Shown one piece after another: positions 26,540 through 36,220 of a DNA stretch of 64,000 nucleotides. How positions within the stretch are numbered: position 1 is the stretch's first letter; each line of letters begins with the position of its first letter. The translations under genes and the position numbers were made by a program. The stretch is from Rhizobium sp. R634. Lineage in GTDB: Bacteria > Pseudomonadota > Alphaproteobacteria > Rhizobiales > Rhizobiaceae. Where the stretch lies: NCBI RefSeq assembly GCF_002211305.1, contig NZ_LOKW01000024.1, positions 372,001-436,000 on the forward strand, in the 5' to 3' direction. The notes beneath the pieces were generated by a model. That model ran no database searches. It had not been told where the DNA came from and saw only the letters and a program-made list of their open reading frames with translations.

Positions 26540-27430
26540 ATGACCTTCGTGGAGTCGCAAGGAGATCGAAAATACCGGACCAGCGAGCGGGTGGGCGAGC
26601 TCGTGGAATGCTCGTCGCTGCAGGTCGAACTCCGGCGTTTCGATCCGGGCTGGCAGTTGGACCTTACCCTCGAATGCACTGAGATAGCGGTCCTGCTTTC
26701 AGGCCAATCGAAAATCAGGTGGACGGGGGACGGTCACCCGCGGGAGGCGATCGCCCGCCCCGGCGTCGCATGGGTATGTCCTGCAGGTGTCCATGAGAGC
26801 GGCGTGGAGGTTGTCGGCACGATGCCGGAATCCCTGCATTTCTTCCTGCCGCCCTCGCTCGTCCGGCAGACCGCGCTTTCGAATTTCGACATCGACCCGG
26901 CCAGGGTGGAGCTCGCCTATGCGGGCGGTGTGCCCGATCCCATGGTGCTGCAGATCGGTCAGCTATTTCGCGGCTTGCTCAATCGCACCCTGGAGCAGAC
27001 GGATCGGCTCTTCCTCGATGGGCTGCAGCTGACGCTGGCGGCGCACCTGCTCGGCACCTATTCGTCCGGTCGATGGCAGCCCGCCGCCCGGGCGCCGACC
27101 ATCGGTCCGAAAAGGCTGCAGCGCGTCTTCGATTTCATCGAAGCCCGCATCGCTGCGGAAATTTCGCTGGACGACCTTGCTGCCGAAGCCTGCCTCAGCC
27201 CCTTTCATTTTGCCCGGATGTTTCGCAAGGCTACCGGCATGGCCCCGCATCGCTACGTCACGGAGCGGCGGATCGAAGCGGCCAAGGAGAAGCTGCGGCT
27301 CGGGCGATCCTCGCTTGTGGAGATCGCGTTCGACACCGGCTTTGGTTCGCAGGCGAATTTCACGCGGGTCTTCCGCAAAATGACCGGCCTGACGCCCGGC
27401 CAGTACCGCGCCCTCCTCAGGGGCCAATAA
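26540..27430 (+). CDS. AraC-family transcriptional regulator
   Basis: 296 residues from ATG 26540, preceded by GAGGA. The N-terminal ~150 residues form a cupin-like sensing domain (WQLDLTLECTEIAVLLSG). The last ~100 carry two helix-turn-helix motifs: ISLDDLAAEACLSPFHFARMFRK and LVEIAFDTGFGSQANFTRVFRK, both shown in part and both intact. AraC proteins of this type activate nearby stress or catabolic genes. Immediately after its stop lies a decayed SnoaL-like gene, its probable former target. The upstream gene is divergent. Confidence 0.9.
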   Translation: MTFVESQGDRKYRTSERVGELVECSSLQVELRRFDPGWQLDLTLECTEIAVLLSGQSKIRWTGDGHPREAIARPGVAWVCPAGVHESGVEVVGTMPESLHFFLPPSLVRQTALSNFDIDPARVELAYAGGVPDPMVLQIGQLFRGLLNRTLEQTDRLFLDGLQLTLAAHLLGTYSSGRWQPAARAPTIGPKRLQRVFDFIEARIAAEISLDDLAAEACLSPFHFARMFRKATGMAPHRYVTERRIEAAKEKLRLGRSSLVEIAFDTGFGSQANFTRVFRKMTGLTPGQYRALLRGQ

Positions 27431-27489
27431 CGCCCACCGTCGCGAGCGTGCCAGCTATACACGCGCGGCACAGCGCAAGATCTGCAAAC

Positions 27490-27699
27490 AGGAAGCCCGT
27501 CATCCGCAACGTCTATGCCGATGGCGACACCGTGATCGTCTTCTTCGACGCCCGCGGCATCGCCCGCGATGGAAAGCCCTACGTCAACACCTATGCCTGG
27601 TTCCTCGACATGCGCGACGGACGCATCGTACGCGCCTCGGCCTTCTTCGATTCAGTGGCGTTCAACGAGTTCTGGACGCGTGTAACGCCGTCTGAATAG
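27490..27699 (+). pseudogene. C-terminal remnant of a SnoaL-like/NTF2-family protein
   Basis: The frame from KPVIRNVYADGDTVIVFFD to FNEFWTRVTPSE reads as the C-terminal half of a ~130-residue SnoaL/ketosteroid-isomerase-like protein: RGIARDGKPYVNTYAWFLDM is typical of that family. The N-terminal half is missing; the frame runs back into the araC gene without a proper start or ribosome site. It is best explained as a gene truncated by a deletion that joined its second half to the end of araC. Function is presumed lost. Confidence 0.65.
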
Positions 27700-27818
27700 G
27701 CAGGTGCCTTTGAGGCAAGAGGCGGGCATCCCGCATCGAACTACGGATGGGATATCCGCTTCCCCATACCCCGAGATCGCAGCGCCAACCTCTCGATCTC
27801 AGGAACTTGCGCGGCCGG

Positions 27819-28973
27819 CTACCAGTTGGTCACCGAACCGTCGCGACGCTTGAGGTGCGGCGCCTCCCAAAATTCAAAGCTCTGTTTCGCGATCAGTTCC
27901 TCATTGACTTCAATGCCGAGACCGGGCGCGTCGGAGACAGCGTAATGCGCCTTTTCCAGCCGTGGCTGGATCGGGAAAAATTCGGAATTGTCGAAACCGA
28001 GGTGGGTCTCGGCCGGGCTCGCGCGGGTTTCCAGCCAGGCAAAATTTGCAACTGCGGCTGCGAAGTGGATGGTCGCAGCCGTACAGACCGGGCCCAATGG
28101 ATTGTGCGGCATCATGTCGACATAGTGCGTCTCACTCCAGCCGGCGACCTTCATCGACTCCGTGAGACCACCGACATTGCAGACATCGAGACGGTTGAAC
28201 TGATGAATGTCGCGCTCGATATAGGGCAGGAACTGCCACTTCGAGGAAAACTCCTCGCCGATCGCAAAGGGAATGTCGGTCATGCGCCGCAGCGCCTCAT
28301 AAGCGCCTGGCGTCTCGTCGCGGATCGGCTCCTCGAGGAAGTCGAGCGTGCCCTTCGGCATCTTCTGGCAGAAGCTCGCGGCCTCGGCCACCGTCAGGCG
28401 GTGGTGATAATCGATGCCGAGAACCACGTCTTCTCCGAGCATTTCGCGAGCCTTGACGCACCACTTGGCGGTCGTCGCGATGTGTTCGCGCGGCTCATAG
28501 GTTTCCTTGTTCTCGTGACCGGCGGGCGACAAGCGCATGGCCGTCCATCCATGTTCGACAAGCATCTGCGCCTGTTCGATCATCGCCGGTCCGGGCTCGG
28601 CGAAGGTCGTCGCGAAGGTTGGGATCCAGTCGCGCTGCTTTCCGCCGAGCAATTCGTAGACCGGCACGCCGAGCGCCTTGCCCTTGATGTCATGCAGCGC
28701 AATGTCGATCGCCGAGATCGCCGCCTGCAGCACGCGGCCGCCTTCGAAATACTGGCTGCGATACATTTCCTGCCAGAGCGCGCCGATTTTGAACGGGTCG
28801 CGACCACGCAGGAATTCTGCATAATGTTCGAGAGCGCCGACCACGGCCTTCTCGCGGCCGGAAAGACCGCTCTCGCCCCAGCCGAAAATGCCCTCGTCCG
28901 TCTCGACCTTCACCAGAAGCTGGTTGCGAATGCCGACCTTGACGGCATAGGACTTGATCGCTGTGATCTTCAT
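27819..28973 (-). CDS. Enolase-superfamily sugar-acid dehydratase, galactonate-dehydratase-like
   Basis: 384 residues from ATG 28973 (AGAGGGG upstream). Residues 1-115 are the capping domain (MKITAIKSYAVKV); the barrel carries metal ligands Asp in GIDYHH, Glu in FLEEP and Glu in GEEF. The DxH arrangement and a late MPHNPLGPV with its His resemble D-galactonate dehydratase, where the two histidines act as acid and base. It would remove water from an aldonate or sugar lactone to give a 2-keto-3-deoxy acid. The upstream gene is manD, 14 bases away, so both serve the same imported substrate. Substrate identity is inferred. Confidence 0.82.
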   Translation of the reverse strand: MKITAIKSYAVKVGIRNQLLVKVETDEGIFGWGESGLSGREKAVVGALEHYAEFLRGRDPFKIGALWQEMYRSQYFEGGRVLQAAISAIDIALHDIKGKALGVPVYELLGGKQRDWIPTFATTFAEPGPAMIEQAQMLVEHGWTAMRLSPAGHENKETYEPREHIATTAKWCVKAREMLGEDVVLGIDYHHRLTVAEAASFCQKMPKGTLDFLEEPIRDETPGAYEALRRMTDIPFAIGEEFSSKWQFLPYIERDIHQFNRLDVCNVGGLTESMKVAGWSETHYVDMMPHNPLGPVCTAATIHFAAAVANFAWLETRASPAETHLGFDNSEFFPIQPRLEKAHYAVSDAPGLGIEVNEELIAKQSFEFWEAPHLKRRDGSVTNW

Positions 28974-28987
28974 GTCATCCCCTCTTC

Positions 28988-30196
28988 TCACCAATGCCAC
29001 AGGGTGCCGTCTTCCAGACGGTTCACCGGCAGGTAGGCGCGTTGGTATGGATATTTTTCGGCGAGTTTCTCATCGATATCGACGCCATGTCCGATGGCTT
29101 CGCCCGGATGCAGATAACCGCCGTGAAGGGTCCAAGCGCCGGGAAAGACTTCGAGAATTTCGGGCAGATAGCCGGAATATTCCTGGATGCCGAAGTTCGG
29201 CACCCAGAGATCGAGATGCAGATTGGCGCCAAGGCAGATTGGCGACATGTCCATGGCGCCATGGCAAGCCGTGCGCACATTGTAGACGCCGGCATAATCC
29301 ATGATGCGACGGAGCGCCGTGATGCCGCCGGCATGCACGGTCGTCGTGCGGATATAGTCGATCAGCTGCTCCTCGATCAGCAGGCGTGCGTCCCAGATCG
29401 TGTTGAACACTTCGCCGACGGCCAGCGGCGTCGTCGTGTGTTTGCGGATGAGCCTGAAGCCTTCCTGATGTTCTGCAGCGACCGTATCTTCCAGCCAGAA
29501 GAGACGAGCAAATTCGAGATCCTTGCCGAGGCGGGCCGCCTCGATGGGCGTCAGGCGGTGATGCGTATCGTGCAGCAATTCGACATCGGGACCGTAGGCC
29601 TCGCGAACGGCTTCGAACAGTTTCGGGATATGGCGCAGATATTTCGAGGTCGACCATACCTCTTCATGCGGAACCGCATCGTCGGCTGCATTGTTGGTGA
29701 CGGATTTCTTTCCCGTTCCATAGACATCCGGCAGACCGGGAATGCCGACCTGTACACGGATCGCCTTGTAGCCCTGCTCGATCCGGCGACCGACCGCCTC
29801 GACGGCTTCCGCAATGTCCGTGCCCTGAGCGTGCGTGTAGCAGAGCACCTTCTCGCGGCTCGCGCCACCGAGCAACTGATAGAGCGGCATGTTGGCGGCC
29901 TTGGCCTTGATGTCCCAAAGTGCCGTGTCGATGCCGGCGATAGCAGCCATCGTCACCGGGCCGCGGCGCCAATAGGCACCTTTGTAGAAATACTGCCAGA
30001 TATCCTCGATGCGTGAAGGATCGCGGCCGATCAGAAGCGGCGCCAGGTGATCCTGCAGATAGGCCACGACAGCCTTCTCGCGGCCGTTCAGCGTGGCGTC
30101 ACCGACGCCCGTCAGGCCTTCATCTGTGAAGATCTTGACGGTGACGAAGTTCCGGCCCGGCGAGCAGACGATGATTTTGACGTCGGTAATTTTCAT
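28988..30196 (-). CDS. manD: D-mannonate dehydratase of the enolase superfamily
   Basis: 402 residues, the exact family length, and close throughout to the ManD/RspA group: IIVCSPGRNFVTVKI and GVGDATLNGRE at the start, YWRRGPVTMAAI, then Asp-x-His in LLHDTHH, Glu in FWLEDT, Glu in VGEVFNT, the late ACHGAMD and WVPNFGIQEY, ending in LEDGTLWHW. It dehydrates D-mannonate (some members also D-gluconate) to 2-keto-3-deoxygluconate in hexuronate breakdown. It starts three bases after the ATPase stop and is the second-to-last gene of the transporter operon. Confidence 0.93.
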   Translation of the reverse strand: MKITDVKIIVCSPGRNFVTVKIFTDEGLTGVGDATLNGREKAVVAYLQDHLAPLLIGRDPSRIEDIWQYFYKGAYWRRGPVTMAAIAGIDTALWDIKAKAANMPLYQLLGGASREKVLCYTHAQGTDIAEAVEAVGRRIEQGYKAIRVQVGIPGLPDVYGTGKKSVTNNAADDAVPHEEVWSTSKYLRHIPKLFEAVREAYGPDVELLHDTHHRLTPIEAARLGKDLEFARLFWLEDTVAAEHQEGFRLIRKHTTTPLAVGEVFNTIWDARLLIEEQLIDYIRTTTVHAGGITALRRIMDYAGVYNVRTACHGAMDMSPICLGANLHLDLWVPNFGIQEYSGYLPEILEVFPGAWTLHGGYLHPGEAIGHGVDIDEKLAEKYPYQRAYLPVNRLEDGTLWHW

Positions 30197-30199
30197 GAC

Positions 30200-31900
30200 T
30201 TATCCGTTGGCTGAAACTGTGCGTGTGGGGTGGTAGCGGAACCGGTTGTGAATACGCCGGTTTCGCGGGTCGGGATGGGGAATGGCAGAGAGAAGTGCGC
30301 GCGTATAATCATGCGCCGGATTGTTGACGACCTGGTCGGTCTCGCCTGCTTCCATGATTTTGCCGCGATACATGACTGCGACGCGGTCGCACATGTAGCG
30401 GATGACCGACATGTCGTGCGAGATGAAGACATAGGAGAGACCGAGCTCGTCCTGCAGCTTCATCATCAGGTCCAGCATCTGCGAGCGCAGCGAGACGTCG
30501 AGCGCCGAGGTCGCCTCGTCGGCGATGATCAGGCGCGGCTTGACTGCGATGGCACGGGCTATGCCGATACGCTGGCGCTGGCCGCCGGAGAAGGCATGCG
30601 GATAGCGCTCCCGCCAGGAGGGCTCGAGACCGACCTGCTGCATGAGCTCGGATACCCGATCCTCGAGCGGCCTGCCTTTCATACCGGCGAGCTTCAGCGG
30701 CTCAGCGATGATCTGGCCGACCGTCTTGCGGGGGCTGAGCGATCCGACAGGGTCCTGGAAGATCATCCGGATATCGCGGCGGACATCCTTGAGCGTTGCC
30801 TTGTCGGTGGTGCGCAGCTCCACCGTGCTGCCGTCCTTGCGGCGATAATCCATGGCGCCGGATTGCGGATCGTAGATGCGCAGCAGGCAGCGGCCCATCG
30901 TCGTTTTGCCGGAGCCGGATTCGCCGACAATGCCGAGCGTTTCGCCAGGCCGGACAATTAGCGACACATCATCGACGGCGCGCAGGCCGGACGGGAAGGT
31001 CAACGAGAGGTTCTTCACCTCCAATAGCGGCGGCGCCTCGACCGGGATCGGCGGCCGCGACAGACGCACTTCCGCCTTGCGTTCCAGCTTGACGACGGAA
31101 CCGATCAGCCCGCGGGTATAATCGTCCTGCGGGGCATGGAAGATCTGCTCGACCGGCCCTTTCTCCATCACCTTGCCGCGGTACATGACGAGCACTTCGT
31201 CGGCGATCTCGGCGACGACGCCCATGTCATGGGTGATGAAGAGCACGGCCATGCCGTGGCTCTGCTGCAGTTTGCGGATCAGGTCGAGGATTTCGGCCTG
31301 CGTCGTCACATCGAGCGCCGTCGTCGGCTCGTCGGCGATGAGAACCGAGGGGTTGCAGGCGAGCGCCATGGCGATCATCACCCGCTGGCGCATGCCGCCG
31401 GAGAATTCGAACGTGTAACGGTCGATCGCCGTTTCCGGCCGCGGGATTTCCACTTGCCGCAACAGCTCCAGCACCCGCTCGCGCTGCTGCTCGCCGCGAA
31501 TGCCGAAATGGATCCTGAGCGCTTCGCCGATCTGCGTGCCGATACGGTGGACCGGCGAGAGCGAACTCATCGGCTCCTGGAAGATCATGGCGATCTCCTT
31601 GCCGCGTACGCCGCGGATCTCCTTGCCGCGCGGATCGAGCTTTGCGAGATCGGTCGAGGTGCCGTCTGCCCGTGTCAGGACCACCGAGCCGCCTTCGATC
31701 CGGCCGGGCCGGTCGATGATCTGCAGGATGGAGCGGGCCGTCACCGACTTGCCGGAACCGGACTCGCCGACGACGCAGAGCGTCTTGCCGCGTTTCAGCT
31801 CGAAGGAGACGCCGTCGACCGCCTTGAATACGTTGGTGCGGGTCGGAAAGTAGGTCTTGAGGTCATCGACCTTGAGGATCGTATCGTTTGTCATGGTCAT
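30200..31900 (-). CDS. Fused double ATP-binding protein of a peptide/opine-type ABC importer
   Basis: 566 residues carrying two complete ABC domains, like DppD and DppF joined: residues ~8-265 (Walker A GESGSGKS, signature SGGMRQR, Walker B VLIADEP) and ~285-545 (GESGSGKT, SGGQRQR, LIIADEA). Both also contain the oligopeptide-type C-terminal motif with its short loop. It powers uptake through the two permeases encoded upstream. The start ATG 31900 overlaps the permease stop as ATGA; ATG 31894 is also possible. Fused ATPases of this kind occur in rhizobial sugar and oligosaccharide importers. Confidence 0.93.
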   Translation of the reverse strand: MTMTNDTILKVDDLKTYFPTRTNVFKAVDGVSFELKRGKTLCVVGESGSGKSVTARSILQIIDRPGRIEGGSVVLTRADGTSTDLAKLDPRGKEIRGVRGKEIAMIFQEPMSSLSPVHRIGTQIGEALRIHFGIRGEQQRERVLELLRQVEIPRPETAIDRYTFEFSGGMRQRVMIAMALACNPSVLIADEPTTALDVTTQAEILDLIRKLQQSHGMAVLFITHDMGVVAEIADEVLVMYRGKVMEKGPVEQIFHAPQDDYTRGLIGSVVKLERKAEVRLSRPPIPVEAPPLLEVKNLSLTFPSGLRAVDDVSLIVRPGETLGIVGESGSGKTTMGRCLLRIYDPQSGAMDYRRKDGSTVELRTTDKATLKDVRRDIRMIFQDPVGSLSPRKTVGQIIAEPLKLAGMKGRPLEDRVSELMQQVGLEPSWRERYPHAFSGGQRQRIGIARAIAVKPRLIIADEATSALDVSLRSQMLDLMMKLQDELGLSYVFISHDMSVIRYMCDRVAVMYRGKIMEAGETDQVVNNPAHDYTRALLSAIPHPDPRNRRIHNRFRYHPTRTVSANG

Positions 31901-33051
31901 GAAACCGACTCGTAGGGATCTGCGGCATCGCGAAGACCGTCGCCGAGGAAGTTGAGGGAAAGAACCGTGATGACGATGGCCGCCGCAGGCGTGAACAGAA
32001 GCCACGGAGCCTGCGCCACGGCACGGATATTCTGCGCCTCCTGCAAGAGCACGCCCCAGGAAATGATCGGTGGCTGCAGCCCGATGCCGAGGAAGGAAAG
32101 CGCCGTTTCCGCCAGGATCATGGAGGGGATCGCCAGCGTCAGGGTCGCAATGATGTGGCTCATGAAGGACGGAACAAGGTGATTGAAGATGATGCCGACC
32201 TCGCTCATGCCGTCGAGACGGGCAGCGATGACGAAATCCTCGTTGCGCAGCGACAGGAACTTGCCGCGGACCTCGCGCGCCAGGCTCGTCCAGCCGATCA
32301 GCGAGACGATAAGCGTAATGACAAAATAGGTGCGAAGCGGTGGCCAGCCGACTGGAATGGCAGCGGCAAGGCCCATCCATAGCGGGATCGTGGGGATCGA
32401 GCGCAGAAGCTCGATCATGCGCTGAATGCCGAGGTCGATCCAGCCGCCGAAGAAGCCTGAGATACCCCCGATGGTGACGCCCAGCAAAAGGCTCATGAAG
32501 ACACCGACGAGGCCGATCGACAGCGAGATCTTGGCGCCGTGAACGACACGCGAGAAAATATCGCGGCCGAGGCGGTCAGCGCCGAAGATATACATGCTAT
32601 CGCCCGGCATGGGGTTCGTCAGGCCGAAGAGCTTGGTCTGCATCGGGATGAAGCCGAGCAGATAATAAGGCTGCGGCGCCTTGACGAAGAAGCCGACATC
32701 GACGGGCTTTGCCGGATCGGGTGCAAATTCGCGCCGCATGGATTCCGTATTCAGCGTCATCTTGAGCTGGCTGACATGCGGGCGGAAGGAGCCGTCGTGG
32801 AGCAGAGACAGGCCTTGCGGCGGCGCATAGGTGAACCGCGCATTGGTGGCGTTCGGATCGAAGGGTGCGATGAAATCCGCGAAAGCCGCAATCAGATACA
32901 TGAAGACGATGACGACGAGGCTCGCCAACGCGATCTTGTGTTTCTTGAATTTCAGCCAGAACAGACGCCACTGGCCGGCGACGGCCATGTCCCTGCCACT
33001 GAGATTGACGGATGGGCCGGCTTCCGGCGGGAGATGGGTGATATCAGTCAT
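31897..33051 (-). CDS. ABC importer permease, DppC/OppC type
   Basis: 384 residues. An N-terminal helix (about 38-60) is followed by a long periplasmic insertion (about 65-170), unusually large for DppC, then five helices with the EAA loop (LAREVRGKFLSLRNEDFVIAAR, shown in part). The C-terminus ends in NFLGDGLRDAADP, the standard signature. It starts in a 4-base ATGA overlap with the partner permease. Together they make the membrane channel for the substrate delivered by the binding protein encoded at 34110. Confidence 0.92.
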   Translation of the reverse strand: MTDITHLPPEAGPSVNLSGRDMAVAGQWRLFWLKFKKHKIALASLVVIVFMYLIAAFADFIAPFDPNATNARFTYAPPQGLSLLHDGSFRPHVSQLKMTLNTESMRREFAPDPAKPVDVGFFVKAPQPYYLLGFIPMQTKLFGLTNPMPGDSMYIFGADRLGRDIFSRVVHGAKISLSIGLVGVFMSLLLGVTIGGISGFFGGWIDLGIQRMIELLRSIPTIPLWMGLAAAIPVGWPPLRTYFVITLIVSLIGWTSLAREVRGKFLSLRNEDFVIAARLDGMSEVGIIFNHLVPSFMSHIIATLTLAIPSMILAETALSFLGIGLQPPIISWGVLLQEAQNIRAVAQAPWLLFTPAAAIVITVLSLNFLGDGLRDAADPYESVS

Positions 33052-34034
33052 TGCAACCGGATCCGCGGGTCAGTGATGGCGAGCAGGATGTCGGAAATCA
33101 GCGTGCCGATGATTGTCAGCACCGAAATCAACAGGATGAGGGAGCCGGCGAGATACATGTCCTGAGCAAGCAGGGCACGCAGCAGCAATGGCCCCGTGGT
33201 CGGCAGGCTCATAACGACGGAGACGATGATCTCGCCCGAGATGACCGCGGGCAGGATCCAGCCGAGCGTCGAGATCAGCGGGTTCAGAGCGAGACGTACC
33301 GGATAACGGATCAGAAGCTCGAATTCGGACATGCCTTTGGCACGCGCCGTCGTCACATAGGGCTTCGACAGCTCGTCGAGGAGATTGGCGCGCATGATGC
33401 GGACAAGAGCTGCGAGCGAGCCAAGGCCGATGACGATGACCGGAAGCCAGACATGCTGGGCGAAATCGATGAGCTTGCCGAAGCTCCATGGCGCATCGAT
33501 GTAAGAAGGCGAGAAGAGACCGCCGACGCTCTGGCCGAAATAGGCCGACATCACATACATGGCCGAAAGCGCCATCAAGAAGTCAGGCACCGCAAGGAAG
33601 AAGAAGGCGAGGAAAGTCGCCGAATAATCCGAGATCGAATATTGCCGCACCGCCGATAAGATGCCGATCGGGATCGCAACGGCCCAGACGAAACAGAGCG
33701 TCAGGAACGAAAGCAGCAGCGAGAAACCCAGACGGCCCCAGATGAGTTCCGTCACAGGCTTGCCGAGCTCGAAAGAGATGCCGAAATCGCCATGCAACAG
33801 GATACCGGCAATCCACTTGTAATATTGAAAGTAGATGGACTGATCGAGGCCGTAGCGCTCGCGCATGGCGGCGACGGTCCCCTCTTCCACGGCGCCGCCC
33901 TGGCTTGCCCAGTCAGCCATCAGGGTGGTGAGATAGTCTCCCGGCGGCAACTGGATGATGATGAAAGCGATGATGGAGACGGCGAAGAGTGTCGGAATCG
34001 CGAACACCAGCCGCCTGGCAATAAAACGGAGCAT
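33048..34034 (-). CDS. ABC importer permease, DppB/OppB type
   Basis: 328 residues, six membrane helices. It opens with MLRFIARRLVFAIPTLFAVS, the hallmark N-terminus of DppB-type permeases, and has the EAA-type loop near LDELSKPYVTTARAKGMSEF. The gene sits 75 bases after the binding-protein gene and overlaps the second permease by four bases. It forms the channel with that permease. Confidence 0.92.
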   Translation of the reverse strand: MLRFIARRLVFAIPTLFAVSIIAFIIIQLPPGDYLTTLMADWASQGGAVEEGTVAAMRERYGLDQSIYFQYYKWIAGILLHGDFGISFELGKPVTELIWGRLGFSLLLSFLTLCFVWAVAIPIGILSAVRQYSISDYSATFLAFFFLAVPDFLMALSAMYVMSAYFGQSVGGLFSPSYIDAPWSFGKLIDFAQHVWLPVIVIGLGSLAALVRIMRANLLDELSKPYVTTARAKGMSEFELLIRYPVRLALNPLISTLGWILPAVISGEIIVSVVMSLPTTGPLLLRALLAQDMYLAGSLILLISVLTIIGTLISDILLAITDPRIRLQ

Positions 34035-34109
34035 GATCTCAGACCGTTCGATAGGATCGAAGGGGCGGCCGGCGGAGGCACAATACCTCCACCGGCTCTA
34101 GGAGGAGCC

Positions 34110-36047
34110 TTAGTTGGCCTTGTCGAAGTACCACTGGGTCAGCGTCGGAGCCGGATGCCAGAGGTTGCCGGTGATCGGGATACCGTTGACGACATTCTTC
34201 AGGTTCTTCGACACCATCATGTATTTCGGCATGGGGCGCGAAATGCCGATGTTGAGGAAGTTGTCGGCCGACAGATTGAGGAATTCCTTCATCTTGTCGC
34301 GCCGGTCGTCATCGGTGACGGCGGCATTGACCTTGTCATAGGCCGCCATCAGCGCCTTGATCTGCTCCGGCGGCTCTTCGCCCGTCGCATGATTGGAATA
34401 CCATTCGCTCCAGCGCATCGCGAAGAAGATGTCGGCCTTCTGGAAAGGCATGTAGCAGCGCGGATCGGTATAGACTTCCGAGAGGCCGCCGACGCAGTTC
34501 CAGATATAGGCGTCCTGCTCATTGGCTGCCCACATCGTGTTTAGACGGGCGCGATCGGTGGTGCGCAGCTGGATATCGATACCGACATCCTTGGCATATT
34601 TCTGCACCATCTGCATGACATCGGGATAGGACAGACCGAAGACGTCCGCGACCATGAAGTTGATGGTGAAGCGCTTACCCGTCTCATCGAGGCGGAAGCC
34701 TTCGGCATCCTTCTTCGGCATGATCTTGTCGAGCATTTCGTTGGAGAGCTTGGGATCGAATTCCGTGTATTGCGTCGCCTCACGCTCGTTGAAGAGCTCG
34801 TGTTCCGGTTGGGGTGCGACCTGAGCCGGCGCGCCCTGGCCGACATAGACGAGATCGATGATCTCCTGTCGGTTGATGGCGTGGCTGAGCGCGATGCGGA
34901 AGTCCTTGTTCTGGAAGAGTTTGCGCTTCACATCATCGGTCGAGTTGAGATTGAGCAGGATGACGGCATCGTTGGCCGGCAGATCCTTGACGTCGACGAA
35001 ACGGTAATTGCCGGTTTCCTGGCCGTCGAACAGCACCGATTTGAAGGTCGAGTTGTTGATGTGACGGAAGGCGAAATCGAACTCGCCCGAAGTCATCTTC
35101 AGCGCCATCAGCTGCGGATCGTCGAGCTTGGCCCAGGTAACACCATCGATATAGGGAAGCTGATTACCCTCAGGATCGACCTTCCAATAATAGGGATTGC
35201 GGGTCGCGACAACGCGCTCGCTGTCGGCATAGGGTACTGTCAGAACCCATGGATTCATCGTCGGCAGTTCGAGGTTTTGCCAGTAAGGCGGCTGGAAAGT
35301 CAGCGAAACCTTCGAATTGAAGAGCGCCACCCAGTCGCCTGCTGCCGGATTGGCTTTCAGGAGCGCCGGAATGCCATCCTTGTTATATTTCTCGTGGAAT
35401 TGCTGCAGATAGTGCTTGGGGTAGATGACCGGCAGATGGCCCTGTCCGTAGGCGAGCTGCTGCAGGAAGAGGCCGTAGGGCGAATCGAATTTGAATTCGA
35501 CCGTCAGATCATCGATCTTACGAACCTTCACCGGTTTTCCGGCGACCGTAAAGGTCGGGTTCTTGGCCGGCGAGAGTGCGTCGTTCATGAATACGTCTTC
35601 GTACCAGAACATGATGTCGTCGGCCGTAAAGGGCTGACCGTCGCTCCACTTCAGACCCTTGCGCAGCTTGAAAGTGTAGGTGGTCGCATCTTCAGACGCG
35701 GTGAATTCCTCAGCCAGCGAGGGCACGACCTTCTGCCAGGCCGGATCCCAGCGAACCAGCAGCTCGTTGGCGATGGTGCGGGTCAGATTGTACTGATCGC
35801 CATTGGCAAGGATCGTAGTGCGCAACGTGCCACCGTACTTGCCGACACCGTCAATCATCGTTTCGACAAAGGGATTGTCTGGAAGGCGATCGTCGACAGC
35901 AGGCAGTTTGCCGCTTCTGACCTGCTCATCAAGCATCGGCGCCTGTTTGAAATCGGCCGCCCAGGCCGGGACCATTGGTCCCAGGATGGCGGCGCCCAAG
36001 AGTCCCGTCGAAAGGACGAGGCCACGCAGCATCTGCTGGTATCCCAT
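34110..36047 (-). CDS. Periplasmic substrate-binding protein (SBP_bac_5)
   Basis: 645 residues from ATG 36047, with a near-perfect AGGAGGAG seven bases upstream. Residues 1-31 are a signal peptide cleaved after AWA. The mature protein has the family pattern KYGGTLRTTI near the start, YTFKLRKGLKWSDGQPFTADDI and the long two-lobed body. Such large proteins bind oligopeptides or oligosaccharides. At 645 residues it is longer than DppA (about 535), as in rhizobial importers for plant-derived oligosaccharides. It is the first gene of the operon that ends with manD, so a uronate- or aldonate-containing ligand is likely. Confidence 0.92.
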   Translation of the reverse strand: MGYQQMLRGLVLSTGLLGAAILGPMVPAWAADFKQAPMLDEQVRSGKLPAVDDRLPDNPFVETMIDGVGKYGGTLRTTILANGDQYNLTRTIANELLVRWDPAWQKVVPSLAEEFTASEDATTYTFKLRKGLKWSDGQPFTADDIMFWYEDVFMNDALSPAKNPTFTVAGKPVKVRKIDDLTVEFKFDSPYGLFLQQLAYGQGHLPVIYPKHYLQQFHEKYNKDGIPALLKANPAAGDWVALFNSKVSLTFQPPYWQNLELPTMNPWVLTVPYADSERVVATRNPYYWKVDPEGNQLPYIDGVTWAKLDDPQLMALKMTSGEFDFAFRHINNSTFKSVLFDGQETGNYRFVDVKDLPANDAVILLNLNSTDDVKRKLFQNKDFRIALSHAINRQEIIDLVYVGQGAPAQVAPQPEHELFNEREATQYTEFDPKLSNEMLDKIMPKKDAEGFRLDETGKRFTINFMVADVFGLSYPDVMQMVQKYAKDVGIDIQLRTTDRARLNTMWAANEQDAYIWNCVGGLSEVYTDPRCYMPFQKADIFFAMRWSEWYSNHATGEEPPEQIKALMAAYDKVNAAVTDDDRRDKMKEFLNLSADNFLNIGISRPMPKYMMVSKNLKNVVNGIPITGNLWHPAPTLTQWYFDKAN

Positions 36048-36220
36048 ATTTTCTCCTCCTGATGGCCGACCCTCTCCGCCGGCGTCCATCTTCTTCACGA
36101 CAGCACCCGTGGCTGTGTAGGACGAAAACTTTCAGATCGTACATTATTTGTCAACGTCAGTGTATGAAATTGTTCTTTTCCTCTTGGCAACCGGCTGGAA
36201 AGTGCATTAAAAGCAAGATC

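Noticed and set aside
36048..36220. GntR operator in the divergent promoter region
   Set aside because: Only a weak TACA...TGTA pairing over 25 bases is visible; not strong enough to call.
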